Below, piece after piece: positions 53,769-59,713 of a stretch of DNA of 59,713 nt. The stretch is from a virus: positions 1 through 59,713 of IMG/VR virus record IMGVR_UViG_3300046665_000288. The stretch is one strand, 5' to 3'. The position numbers were made by a program, and so were the translations under genes. Position 1 is the stretch's first letter. Every line of letters starts with the position of its first letter. The notes under the pieces were generated by a model. It was not told the DNA's origin. It was given only the letters and a program-made list of their open reading frames with translations, and searched no databases.

Positions 53769-54262
53769 TGGATGACGTGATCGAAACCGAAGCCCTTGAG
53801 CAGAAACTTCAGCGCTATGTTACCTACACCGACGCTGGCACGCTCGATGGCTGCTACCTACAGGTGCCGCCCGAAGATCACATCTCTCGCATGATTGTCG
53901 TCGATGACGATCTTGCCTGGACGTGGCCTCAGTACCGTGCCAACGACACGCGCGACGGCGTCGAACCCCTGCCAGCGACGCCCGCTCCGCTTCCACAAGT
54001 TCCGGACTATAAGGTCGCCGTGCAGGCGATGCTCGATGCAAAGGCGCGAGAACGAGAGTACGACGGAATTTTGTCTGCAACGACGTATGCGACTTCGACG
54101 CTCCCGCGGTTTCAGGCGGAAGGGCAGGCCTGCGTCGCCTGGCGCGACGCTGTCTGGTCCAAGTGCTACGAGCTGATGGAGCAGGTTGACACCGGCGCCC
54201 TGGCGCAGCCGACCGTCGACGAGTTGCTCGCCATGCTCCCGGCGATGGAGTGGCCGGAATGA
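53765..54262 (+). CDS. Tail fibre assembly-like protein, 165 residues
   Basis: AKAREREYDGILSATTYATS then LPRFQAEGQACVAWRDAVWS and LMEQVDTGALAQPTVDELLA is a conserved module found at the end of fibre genes or in fibre chaperones of many phages. The N-terminal half is acidic. ATGA overlap with the fibre gene. Likely cofactor of fibre folding or a tail component. Confidence 0.74.
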   Translation: MMDDVIETEALEQKLQRYVTYTDAGTLDGCYLQVPPEDHISRMIVVDDDLAWTWPQYRANDTRDGVEPLPATPAPLPQVPDYKVAVQAMLDAKAREREYDGILSATTYATSTLPRFQAEGQACVAWRDAVWSKCYELMEQVDTGALAQPTVDELLAMLPAMEWPE

Positions 54263-54489
54263 GCCGCGTGTTCGAGGTGCTCGTCGCGGTCGACCAGCTG
54301 GCAAATGCCGTTCTGGGTGGCTGGGCGGACGAGACGATGAGCGCGCGCTGCTGGCGACTTCGTACTCAGCGCCCATACTCGTGGCTTCAAGTCGCGATCG
54401 ATCGCTTGTTCTTCTGGCAGCAGAACCACTGCGAAAGCGCCTACCAATCGGAGCGACGCCGCGCGCAATTGCCCGCAGAGTACCGGTGA
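54259..54489 (+). CDS. Hypothetical protein, 76 residues, before lysis genes
   Basis: MSRVFEVLVAVDQLANAVLG then WADETMSARCWRLRTQRPYS and AIDRLFFWQQNHCESAYQSE. Well conserved among phages ahead of holin genes, from memory, with the 'D.L.NA...G..DET.SAR' pattern. No known role. Overlaps the previous gene. Confidence 0.74.
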   Translation: MSRVFEVLVAVDQLANAVLGGWADETMSARCWRLRTQRPYSWLQVAIDRLFFWQQNHCESAYQSERRRAQLPAEYR

Positions 54490-54514
54490 TGTCGATCGAT
54501 GACTACCAAACCAG

Positions 54515-54537
54515 ACCCGCCAGCGCGGGTTTTTTTA
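54515..54537 (+). terminator. Intrinsic terminator before the holin
   Basis: ACCCGC (54515-54520), CAGC, GCGGGT (54525-54530), TTTTTTT to 54537. Strong. Confidence 0.88.
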
Positions 54538-54557
54538 CGCCTATCGGAAAGGCACAC

Positions 54558-54761
54558 ATGACTCAAGTAACTGCGCCCGAAGCGGGCAGCTACGCCGGCG
54601 CCGTTGTGGCGATCGTCGCCTCGTTGACCCTGACCCAGTGGGGCATCATCGTCGGCATCTTCACCGCGCTGGCCACGTTCTTCCTGAATGCGCTCTACAT
54701 GCATCGGCGCGACCAACGCGAGCAGCGCGAAAGCGACGCGCGCTTAGGGGATCTGAAATGA
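54558..54761 (+). CDS. Holin, 67 residues
   Basis: MTQVTAPEAGSYAGAVVAIV then ASLTLTQWGIIVGIFTALAT and FFLNALYMHRRDQREQRESD. Two hydrophobic helices and a charged C-terminus: class II holin, HP1-like family. Sits before a second small membrane gene and a SAR endolysin. AAAGG precedes the ATG. Sets lysis time by collapsing membrane potential. Confidence 0.86.
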   Translation: MTQVTAPEAGSYAGAVVAIVASLTLTQWGIIVGIFTALATFFLNALYMHRRDQREQRESDARLGDLK

Positions 54762-55003
54762 TCGCCCGGCTGAAAGCGTGGCTGCAATCGGCTGGGGTTT
54801 GGTTCAACGCGGTTCTTCTGGCTGCGTTTCCCTTCACCGACCAGATCATGCAGGGCGTTAGTGACTACCTGCCCAGCCTGGCGCCGTACCTGCCGCCGAA
54901 CATCTACAAGATCGTCGGCTTGCTGGTGGTTGTCTTCAACATGACGCGAGCCATGCAACGTGCGCTTGAAGCCGCAAAGGCTAAGGGGGCTTCGAATGGC
55001 TGA
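54758..55003 (+). CDS. Second holin-like membrane protein, 81 residues
   Basis: MIARLKAWLQSAGVWFNAVL ... AAFPFTDQIMQGVSDYLPSL ... YKIVGLLVVVFNMTRAMQRA. Two membrane helices with an amphipathic loop. Paired overlapping small holin genes of this shape (DUF7940-like) occur in many beta- and gammaproteobacterial phages. Could be an antiholin or a pinholin partner. Confidence 0.78.
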   Translation: MIARLKAWLQSAGVWFNAVLLAAFPFTDQIMQGVSDYLPSLAPYLPPNIYKIVGLLVVVFNMTRAMQRALEAAKAKGASNG

Positions 55004-55487
55004 TGCGACGGGTAAGCCGAACCGCCGCGGACTCTTGGCCGTCGTTGGCGCGGCCGCCGCAGCGGCACTGTTCGCGTTCACGCCGGTACAAGAGGGCAGA
55101 GTACTCAAGACCTACCGCGACATCGGAGGCGTGCTCACGTACTGCGACGGCGCGACCGAGAGCGCCCAGGCCGGCAAGGTGTACACACCGGCCGAGTGCG
55201 ACGCACAGCTGGACCGCGACCTGGAGCGGCACGCTGCCGGCATCGCGAAGTGTGTGCCGATGGACCGCCTCACCGATGGCCAGAAAGTTGCCTTCGTCGA
55301 CGCGGCTTACAACATCGGGGTGCAAGCCTTTTGCGAATCGAGCATGGCGCACAAAGCCAACGCCGGAGATATGGTCGGCGCGTGTAACGCGCTCTTGCTG
55401 TGGAATCGGGCCGGCGGTCGGGAAGTCGCGGGCCTGACCAAGCGCCGCGAGCGCGAGCGGGAACTCTGCATGAAAGGAATGAAATGA
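54996..55487 (+). CDS. SAR endolysin (R21-like lysozyme, GH24)
   Basis: 163 residues. N-terminal signal-arrest-release helix RRGLLAVVGAAAAAALFAFT. Catalytic triad with the standard spacing: Glu32 in QEGRVLK, Asp41 in YRDIGG and Thr47 (E-8-D-5-T). It is exported by Sec, kept in the membrane, and released after holin action to cut peptidoglycan. ATG 54996 lies inside the holin-like gene's end. Confidence 0.94.
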   Translation: MADATGKPNRRGLLAVVGAAAAAALFAFTPVQEGRVLKTYRDIGGVLTYCDGATESAQAGKVYTPAECDAQLDRDLERHAAGIAKCVPMDRLTDGQKVAFVDAAYNIGVQAFCESSMAHKANAGDMVGACNALLLWNRAGGREVAGLTKRRERERELCMKGMK

Positions 55488-55792
55488 AAAAAGTCAGCTC
55501 GAAATTGTGGATGGGCGACAGCGGCTACACACTGTTCTTCTGCCCGGGTTGCGAACGACCGCACGCTGTCGGGGTGAAAGGACCTGGCGCATGGGGCTAT
55601 AACGGTGATGCTGAGCGCCCGACGTTCACGCCATCCGTCGGCGTCAACATGGATCGCGGCGATGTTGATGCGCCGCTTTGCCATTCGTTTGTCACCGACG
55701 GCCGGATCCAGTTTTTGACAGACAGCGAGCACGCATTGGCGGGGCAGACGGTCGATCTGCCAGACTGGCCCGAGCACTGGGCCGTCTCGTGA
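55484..55792 (+). CDS. DUF6527 family protein
   Basis: 102 residues. GYTLFFCPGCERPHAVGVKG ... GYNGDAERPTFTPSVGVNMD ... CHSFVTDGRIQFLTDSEHAL ... GQTVDLPDWP is the DUF6527 pattern, 'FxCPGC...H......W.W.GD...PTF.PS......CH.F...G.I....D..H...G..V.L'. Zinc-binding, in lysis clusters of many phages. Function unknown. ATGA overlap before, GTGA after. Confidence 0.84.
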   Translation: MKKVSSKLWMGDSGYTLFFCPGCERPHAVGVKGPGAWGYNGDAERPTFTPSVGVNMDRGDVDAPLCHSFVTDGRIQFLTDSEHALAGQTVDLPDWPEHWAVS

Positions 55793-56346
55793 TCGCCGCC
55801 ATCCTCCTGCGCCTCGGCATTCCGCGCTGGGTATCCATTGCGGCGCTCTGCCTGCTCTCGGCCAGCGCCGCGCTCTGGTACCGCGGCCATCTGATCAACA
55901 CCGGCATCGCCATCGAGGCAACACGGCGGGACAAGATCGACATCGAGCGCGATCGGCAGGCGCGGGTAGAGCTCGACGATGCCAATGCACGCATTCGCAA
56001 CGCCCAGGCCAATCTCGACGGCGCAATGAACAGTCTCGCCAAACTTCAAACGGAGCTCACCCATGAACAAGCGAACTCGGCTGCTATGCAGTCTGATCTT
56101 GCTGCTGGCCGTCGCCGGCTGTCAGTCGCCATCACCGGCGCCTGCCGTCCTGATCAGGCCGAACAAGCTGCAGGTGCCGGCGCTGCCGGCGTGGATCCGG
56201 GAGGCGAGCCTGCAACGGCAACTCTCGACGGGCGAGTGGCAAGCGATCTTGAATGGGCAAGGTCGACCCGCAACGAAGCCATCACAGCCCTCCAAGCCTG
56301 TGTCGCGTCCTACGACGCTGTGAAAGCAGCAAGCGACGCCCAGTAA
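55789..56346 (+). CDS. rz: Rz-like inner-membrane spanin
   Basis: 185 residues from GTG 55789. N-terminal membrane helix (VSIAALCLLSASAALWY), then a periplasmic coiled coil (DIERDRQARVELDDANARIR ... QANLDGAMNSLAKLQTELTH). The C-terminal part carries SDLEWARSTRNEAITALQAC and is shared with an embedded Rz1. i-spanin and o-spanin span the periplasm and fuse the membranes in the last step of lysis. Confidence 0.88.
   Translation: MIAAILLRLGIPRWVSIAALCLLSASAALWYRGHLINTGIAIEATRRDKIDIERDRQARVELDDANARIRNAQANLDGAMNSLAKLQTELTHEQANSAAMQSDLAAGRRRLSVAITGACRPDQAEQAAGAGAAGVDPGGEPATATLDGRVASDLEWARSTRNEAITALQACVASYDAVKAASDAQ
56063..56323 (+). CDS. rz1: Rz1-like outer-membrane lipoprotein spanin, embedded in Rz
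   Basis: 86 residues in a different frame, wholly inside Rz. MNKRTRLLCSLILLLAVAGC is a lipoprotein signal with lipobox AVAGC, followed by a proline-rich part (QSPSPAPAVLIRPNKLQVPA) and a Ser/Pro tail. Embedded gene architecture is that of lambda Rz/Rz1. Confidence 0.88.
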   Translation: MNKRTRLLCSLILLLAVAGCQSPSPAPAVLIRPNKLQVPALPAWIREASLQRQLSTGEWQAILNGQGRPATKPSQPSKPVSRPTTL

Positions 56347-56360
56347 CCAGAAAGGCCAGC

Positions 56361-57548
56361 ATGACAAAGCAGAACATCATCGATCCGAAGCTGCTCGAAT
56401 TCGACCCGACGCCGAGGCAGAGCGAATACGTCCAAGCGACGAACAGACTCGGTAGCATGCGGGCGGCAGCGCGCGAACTGGGCGCGTCGAAGAGTGCAGT
56501 GCAAGAAGCGATCGCGCGGCTGAAGGTTGCGGCGGCGGCTCGGGGTTATGCTCCCGGGCACTTCGAAAGCGGCGTGGCGCCGGGCTTCAACATGGGCAAG
56601 GTCACCGTGCAGCGCGGGCCGGGTGGAGAGGTCGAACGCACGTGGGAGCGGCAGAGTCCAGACCAAGGTCGCCAGCTGGAATTCATGCGCGCTGCTGCAG
56701 CAGCGATGGCCGAAGATCTGCCACGTGCGAAGCCGGCGCGGCGCCCGGCAGCTACAAGTGCCGAGCTTGCAACGGTCTACACGCTGACCGACAGCCATGT
56801 CGGGGCTCTCTGCTGGCATCGGGAGAATCTCGCGCCAAACGGCGATTGGGACCTGAGCATTGCGGAAAGCACTCTCGTTGGTTGCTTCGAGCACATGGTG
56901 CAGGCGAGCCCGCCGGCACGTGTCGGCGTCGTGGCTCAACTCGGCGACTTTCTGCACAGCGACGGGCTGGAGGCGAAAACACCCACGTCGGGCCACATTC
57001 TGGACCAAGACGGCCGCTTCCCCAAGGTTGTGCAAACGGCGATTCGTGTCCTGCGCCGGGTGATCGGCTTCGCCCTGCAACGCCACGAGAAGGTTGTCGT
57101 GCTGATGGCCGAAGGTAACCACGACTTGGCGAGCTCGGTGTGGCTGCGTGCCATGTTCAAAGCCCTGTACGAAAACGAGCCGCGGGTCGAGGTCATCGAT
57201 TCGGAGTTGCCGTATTATGTCTACCAGCACGGCCGGACCATGCTTGCGTGGCACCACGGCCATCTAAAGAAGAATGACCAGCTGCCGCTGCTCTTCGCCG
57301 CCCAGTTTCCGAAGGTCTGGGGCGAGACGACCCGACGTTATGCGCATACCGGACATCGCCACCATTTCGAAGAGAAGGAACACTCGGGCATGTCGGTTGT
57401 GCAGCACTCAACTTTGGCGGCCCGGGATGCCTATGCGGCCCGCGGTGGCTGGATGAGCGAGCGGCAGTGCACGGCGATCACGTACCACAGCGAGTTTGGC
57501 GTAGTGTGCCGCAACACGGTTACGCCAGAGATGCTCCAGGCGGCTTGA
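56361..57548 (+). CDS. Metallophosphoesterase with N-terminal helix-turn-helix
   Basis: 395 residues. N-terminal MRAAARELGASKSAVQEAIA is a small helix-turn-helix. The phosphoesterase core shows LTDSHVGALCWHR, AQLGDFLHSDGLEAKTPTSG, MAEGNHDLASSVWLRAMFKA and YAHTGHRHHFEEKEHSGMSV in family order for two-metal enzymes. The type is common near the right end of phages. Substrate could be nucleic acid or cyclic nucleotides; unknown. AAAGG precedes ATG 56361. Confidence 0.85.
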   Translation: MTKQNIIDPKLLEFDPTPRQSEYVQATNRLGSMRAAARELGASKSAVQEAIARLKVAAAARGYAPGHFESGVAPGFNMGKVTVQRGPGGEVERTWERQSPDQGRQLEFMRAAAAAMAEDLPRAKPARRPAATSAELATVYTLTDSHVGALCWHRENLAPNGDWDLSIAESTLVGCFEHMVQASPPARVGVVAQLGDFLHSDGLEAKTPTSGHILDQDGRFPKVVQTAIRVLRRVIGFALQRHEKVVVLMAEGNHDLASSVWLRAMFKALYENEPRVEVIDSELPYYVYQHGRTMLAWHHGHLKKNDQLPLLFAAQFPKVWGETTRRYAHTGHRHHFEEKEHSGMSVVQHSTLAARDAYAARGGWMSERQCTAITYHSEFGVVCRNTVTPEMLQAA

Positions 57549-57552
57549 TCGC

Positions 57553-57858
57553 CTACTTGACGATCGAGCTAGGGGAATGCTCCTGCTCGTCCATCTGAAT
57601 CATGGGGTCTAGACTAGGCGCCTTGGGACGCAAGGGGCGGCGGCTCGTCTGTGGTCGTAAGCCGGCGAAATGTCGTTCGGGATAGCCCTTCCACAGCATG
57701 TTCCAGGCGTTCAGGCTTGCCCCGTCGTCGATATCCAGTTCTTCCCTCCGACCGCAGACCGGGCAGATGCGGATACTTGTTCCCTCGCGGCGGACAAAGT
57801 CGCAACCCCCTAACGCGTATTGAACACGTGCGGCGAGGTAACGAGCCAAGTTGAACAT
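57553..57858 (-). CDS. Hypothetical zinc-motif protein, 101 residues
   Basis: MFNLARYLAARVQYALGGCD ... ICPVCGRREELDIDDGASLN ... AWNMLWKGYPERHFAGLRP. CxxC motif in a basic protein with a disordered tail. Convergent with the phosphoesterase gene, five bases apart. Reverse orientation at the phage end suggests lysogen expression. AT-rich promoter region 57859-57936 precedes it. Confidence 0.6.
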   Translation of the reverse strand: MFNLARYLAARVQYALGGCDFVRREGTSIRICPVCGRREELDIDDGASLNAWNMLWKGYPERHFAGLRPQTSRRPLRPKAPSLDPMIQMDEQEHSPSSIVK

Positions 57859-57936
57859 GGGCCTGTAGGTTTGGATTTGCGGAATTTTATTTTACCAAGA
57901 TCCGCATAGTTTGCGAACAGGCAATTATGTTCCATA

Positions 57937-58140
57937 TTAATTTTTCTTGCCATCAGAAGAGAAGTTATGCACTTCGATGCGACGTCGTGCGTCCGGATTC
58001 GCTAACACCCGCGCCGCTACGTCAATCGGCACGTGGTTTATAGAGAGCGTGCATGCGGCTTCCTGCCATCCGATCAGCGGCAAAAGGATCAGGGTGGCAT
58101 CCACCCGGGCGGCAGTCAGAAAGTCAGTTCGCTCGATCAT
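57937..58140 (-). CDS. Conserved hypothetical protein, 67 residues
   Basis: MIERTDFLTAARVDATLILL then PLIGWQEAACTLSINHVPID and VAARVLANPDARR. Hydrophobic helix but no clear membrane span. Similar short proteins are common on Burkholderiales mobile DNA, by recollection. Divergent from the LexA-box gene; the 64-bp gap between the box and this start could make it a second SOS target. Confidence 0.62.
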   Translation of the reverse strand: MIERTDFLTAARVDATLILLPLIGWQEAACTLSINHVPIDVAARVLANPDARRRIEVHNFSSDGKKN

Positions 58141-58167
58141 GCGAAGATCATACGGACGGGTCGAGCT

Positions 58168-58214
58168 TTGACGTTGTGTTCGCGCACACTGATATACTGT
58201 TTAAATGTACAGTA
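58168..58214 (+). promoter_or_regulatory. LexA-type SOS box over a promoter near the integrase
   Basis: TACTGTTTAAATGTACAGTA (58195-58214) has CTGT-N8-ACAG with matching flanks, a near-ideal proteobacterial LexA box. TTGACG (58168-58173) and TATACT (58193-58198; 19 bases) or TGATAT (58190-58195; 16 bases) form the promoter. LexA binding would cover the -10 and the start site. Confidence 0.8.
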
Positions 58215-58495
58215 TCGTTAAAAGGCTACGTGAGCGCGGCCGACGCCTCCACAATCGCGAGATATCCGCTAGTCCTGGCGTGCGCGGCGAACTGGTTGTG
58301 GCTATATGTGGTTACGCGCCCGAGGCGAAGATTTACGAGCCTAACGACCAGCAGCGGAGGCCGCTCATCCCGGAGCTGCAGAACGCCCAGCTTGTCACGA
58401 TGACCGCGACGGGCATGCTATTTCACGGAACGGAACGCGGGTCTGACGGCGCCGAGTACGTGCAGGAATGGTCGGTCAAAATCCCGGGGTGCTGA
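58205..58495 (+). CDS. SOS-controlled small protein, 96 residues
   Basis: MYSIVKRLRERGRRLHNREI ... RGELVVAICGYAPEAKIYEP ... QLVTMTATGMLFHGTERGSD ... AEYVQEWSVKIPGC. A beta-rich domain with a basic start. The ATG is inside the LexA box, so translation is leaderless or uses a later codon. Location next to int and under LexA recalls tum of phage 186, an antirepressor, but no sequence relation is claimed. It could also be a DNA-damage accessory protein. Confidence 0.66.
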   Translation: MYSIVKRLRERGRRLHNREISASPGVRGELVVAICGYAPEAKIYEPNDQQRRPLIPELQNAQLVTMTATGMLFHGTERGSDGAEYVQEWSVKIPGC

Positions 58496-58507
58496 CCGAG
58501 CTATGGC

Positions 58508-59473
58508 TTAGCCGAGTCGCGAGGCGATGTCTTCTGCGGTCGGGTTGTAATACGTGCGTAGCTGGTTGATATTCGTGTGCCCGACCATTCGTGCAAGGTC
58601 GAGCACATCAAGCTTCTGCGCAAGCCGAGTGATGGCCTCATGGCGGGTGTCATGAAATGTCAGTCCCTCGATGCCGGCATTTTTCTTGGCCTTGCGGAAC
58701 AGGGCGTCTAGGATCGCCGGCGATATGCCGAACCCTTCAGGCACAAGTTTCCAGATCTCGAGCGCACGTGCCGACAGCGGGACATCCCGGGGGCGTCCGT
58801 TCTTTGTCACGTGCAGCCGGGCTACTCGGCCTTGAACATCCTGCCCGGTAAGAGAACAGATTTCGCCAGCACGCATGGCTGTTTCGATGGCGAACAGGAA
58901 GGCGAGGGCAATACGGTGCTGCTTTGTTGTTGGTGCCTTGCTGGCCTTTCGGTCCCAGCCAAGTTGAATGCAGATTAGGTCGATCTCTTTCTCGCTGATG
59001 CGCCGGTCCCGATGAGGCGGATCCTTCGGACGCTCAACGTCAGATGTCGGGCTCGTGGCGAGCCAACCCCATTCCCGGCGCGCGACCGTGAAAACGTGGG
59101 ATAGGGTGTTGAGGTCTCGATTGACGGTCGACCCTTTGACTGTTTTCAGGCGCTCATCACGCCAAGCAGCTATGTCGACCGGCCTCAGCTCGGACATCTT
59201 CTTATCTGCGAACGACGCCTCTCTGAAGTAAGCCAGCCGCTTTGCTTCGTTGGCATAACCCCGCTTCTTCTTCGAGACCTCAAGCTCATACTTCTCGAGC
59301 GCGTCACGTACTGTCTTGCCCTTGCCGCTCGTGCCGCCTTCAACGATCTGGATGCGCTGCTCAGCTTCCCAGGCGAGCGCCGCAGCCTTCGTTGGGAAGG
59401 TCCCTGAAACCCGTTTGCCTTTGACCATGATGCGGTGTCGCCATACGCTACCTTCCTTCTTCGGCGCTGCCAT
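58508..59473 (-). CDS. int: Tyrosine integrase
   Basis: 321 residues from MAAPKKEGSVWRHRIMVKGK (ATG 59473, AAGGGG upstream); a frame extended to 59542 has no site. Arm- and core-binding region up to ~130, then the catalytic part with AIETAMRAGEICSLTG (Arg), LTFHDTRHEAITRLAQ (His-x-x-Arg) and MVGHTNINQLRTYYNP (His and nucleophile Tyr). Lies 142 bp from the right att site at tRNA-Leu, as usual for tRNA-directed integrases. Confidence 0.95.
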   Translation of the reverse strand: MAAPKKEGSVWRHRIMVKGKRVSGTFPTKAAALAWEAEQRIQIVEGGTSGKGKTVRDALEKYELEVSKKKRGYANEAKRLAYFREASFADKKMSELRPVDIAAWRDERLKTVKGSTVNRDLNTLSHVFTVARREWGWLATSPTSDVERPKDPPHRDRRISEKEIDLICIQLGWDRKASKAPTTKQHRIALAFLFAIETAMRAGEICSLTGQDVQGRVARLHVTKNGRPRDVPLSARALEIWKLVPEGFGISPAILDALFRKAKKNAGIEGLTFHDTRHEAITRLAQKLDVLDLARMVGHTNINQLRTYYNPTAEDIASRLG

Positions 59474-59474
59474 T

Positions 59475-59505
59475 TTTGCCAATCCCCTTGGTAATTTTTG
59501 GCAAA
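59475..59505. promoter_or_regulatory. Inverted repeat over the integrase ribosome site
   Basis: TTTGCCA (59475-59481) and TGGCAAA (59499-59505) flank AAGGGGA on the complementary strand. Possible integrase arm-type site or an RNA hairpin that limits integrase translation. Confidence 0.45.
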
Positions 59506-59614
59506 TGGTATCAGAAATGAACCGCGAAAAAGAGAAAGGCATCCGGCTAGAGGGGCTTGGATGCCTTAGAAATCAAAGACTAAGCGAAAGAATCTGAAGT
59601 GCAGAGCTTGACAT

Positions 59615-59630
59615 TGGTGCCCGGAGCCGG
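59615..59630. repeat. Right attachment site within tRNA-Leu
   Basis: TGGTGCCCGGAGCCGG, identical to 93-108. It forms the CCA end and the 3' half of the acceptor stem plus part of the T arm of the tRNA. The tRNA gene is complete on this side, so host function is kept. Confidence 0.92.
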
Positions 59631-59701
59631 GATCGAACCGGCACGCCATCGCTGGCACGGGATTTTAAGTCCCGGGTGTCTACCAGTTTCACCATCCGGG
59701 C
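59615..59701 (-). tRNA. tRNA-Leu (UAA)
   Basis: 87 bases including encoded CCA. Acceptor GCCCGGA pairs with TCCGGGC; D arm with GGTGAAACTGGTAGACAC; anticodon stem CGGGA/TCCCG with loop CTTAAAA gives anticodon TAA; a variable arm TGCCAGCGATGGCG; T arm GCCGGTTCGATCCCGGC. Class II tRNA with all standard features. Host gene used as integration site. Confidence 0.96.
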
Positions 59702-59713
59702 AGCGGGCAGGAT

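Noticed and set aside
1-59713. CRISPR arrays, IS elements or transposases
   Set aside because: No regularly spaced repeats with unique spacers and no transposase reading frame were found. The 20-bp inverted repeat at 28231-28314 has no transposase, and no target duplication was noticed.

Overview
The window is an almost complete, apparently intact temperate phage genome (about 59.5 kb) integrated in a bacterial chromosome. A 16-bp direct repeat, TGGTGCCCGGAGCCGG, lies at 93-108 and again at 59615-59630. The right copy is the 3' end of an intact minus-strand tRNA-Leu(UAA) gene, and the tyrosine integrase sits directly beside it. High GC, dense ATGA-overlapping genes, a phage-carried rdgC and the tRNA-Leu sequence suggest a host in the Betaproteobacteria (Burkholderiales). 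That host call is inference and the genus cannot be fixed from this window. The phage has lambda-like gene order with HK97-type head genes, a frameshifted tail chaperone and a very long tape measure, so it should make a long-tailed siphovirus.

Layout. (1) 159-9863: GIY-YIG protein, excisionase-like protein, then a leftward early operon of about 22 mostly small accessory genes (RdgC, a DEDD exonuclease, zinc-finger and small membrane proteins), read from a promoter at 9898-9926. (2) 9900-14870: control region. It has a CI-like repressor without a protease domain, a divergent Cro-like gene, a YdaT/CII-like gene, a second repressor with an S24 self-cleavage domain, an Arc-family protein, DUF5710 and HNH proteins. 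Three operators spaced 23-24 bp lie between cI and cro, and two more lie in the leftward promoter. (3) 14943-25155: rightward early operon with winged-helix proteins, a DndC-like sulfurtransferase, HNH/AP2 and DUF1364 nucleases, a Rha/KilAC antirepressor, replication proteins, an Acb2/Tad1-type anti-defence protein, a MazZ-like dATP/dGTP diphosphohydrolase and RusA. (4) 25177-28490: a reverse-strand membrane protein, a type II toxin-antitoxin pair, a zinc-finger protein in the usual place of Q, then 550 bp of structured non-coding DNA. (5) 28491-43266: PP-type phosphatase, HNH, terminase, portal, ClpP-like protease, capsid, Ig-like and SGNH proteins, connectors, tail tube and tail chaperones. 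(6) 43267-46394: an inserted cassette resembling the immI region of phage P22 (divergent Mnt-like and Arc-like repressors, a sar-like antisense RNA, an antirepressor). (7) 46406-57548: tape measure, tail proteins, lysis genes and a metallophosphoesterase. (8) 57553-59473: two reverse genes, an SOS-box gene and the integrase.

How it works together. The protease-less repressor probably holds both early promoters shut from matched operator sets. Induction may then depend on antirepressors (20998 and 44527) and on LexA-type boxes at 12272 and 58195, rather than on RecA-stimulated cleavage of that repressor. The late operon is probably switched on through the zinc-finger protein at 26910 and the structured leader after it. 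The most unusual items are the immI-like cassette with its antisense RNA inside the tail operon, the lambda-style operator array, the Acb2-like protein, the structured non-coding block at 28083-28475, and the eight 14-residue repeats fused to a head-tail connector.
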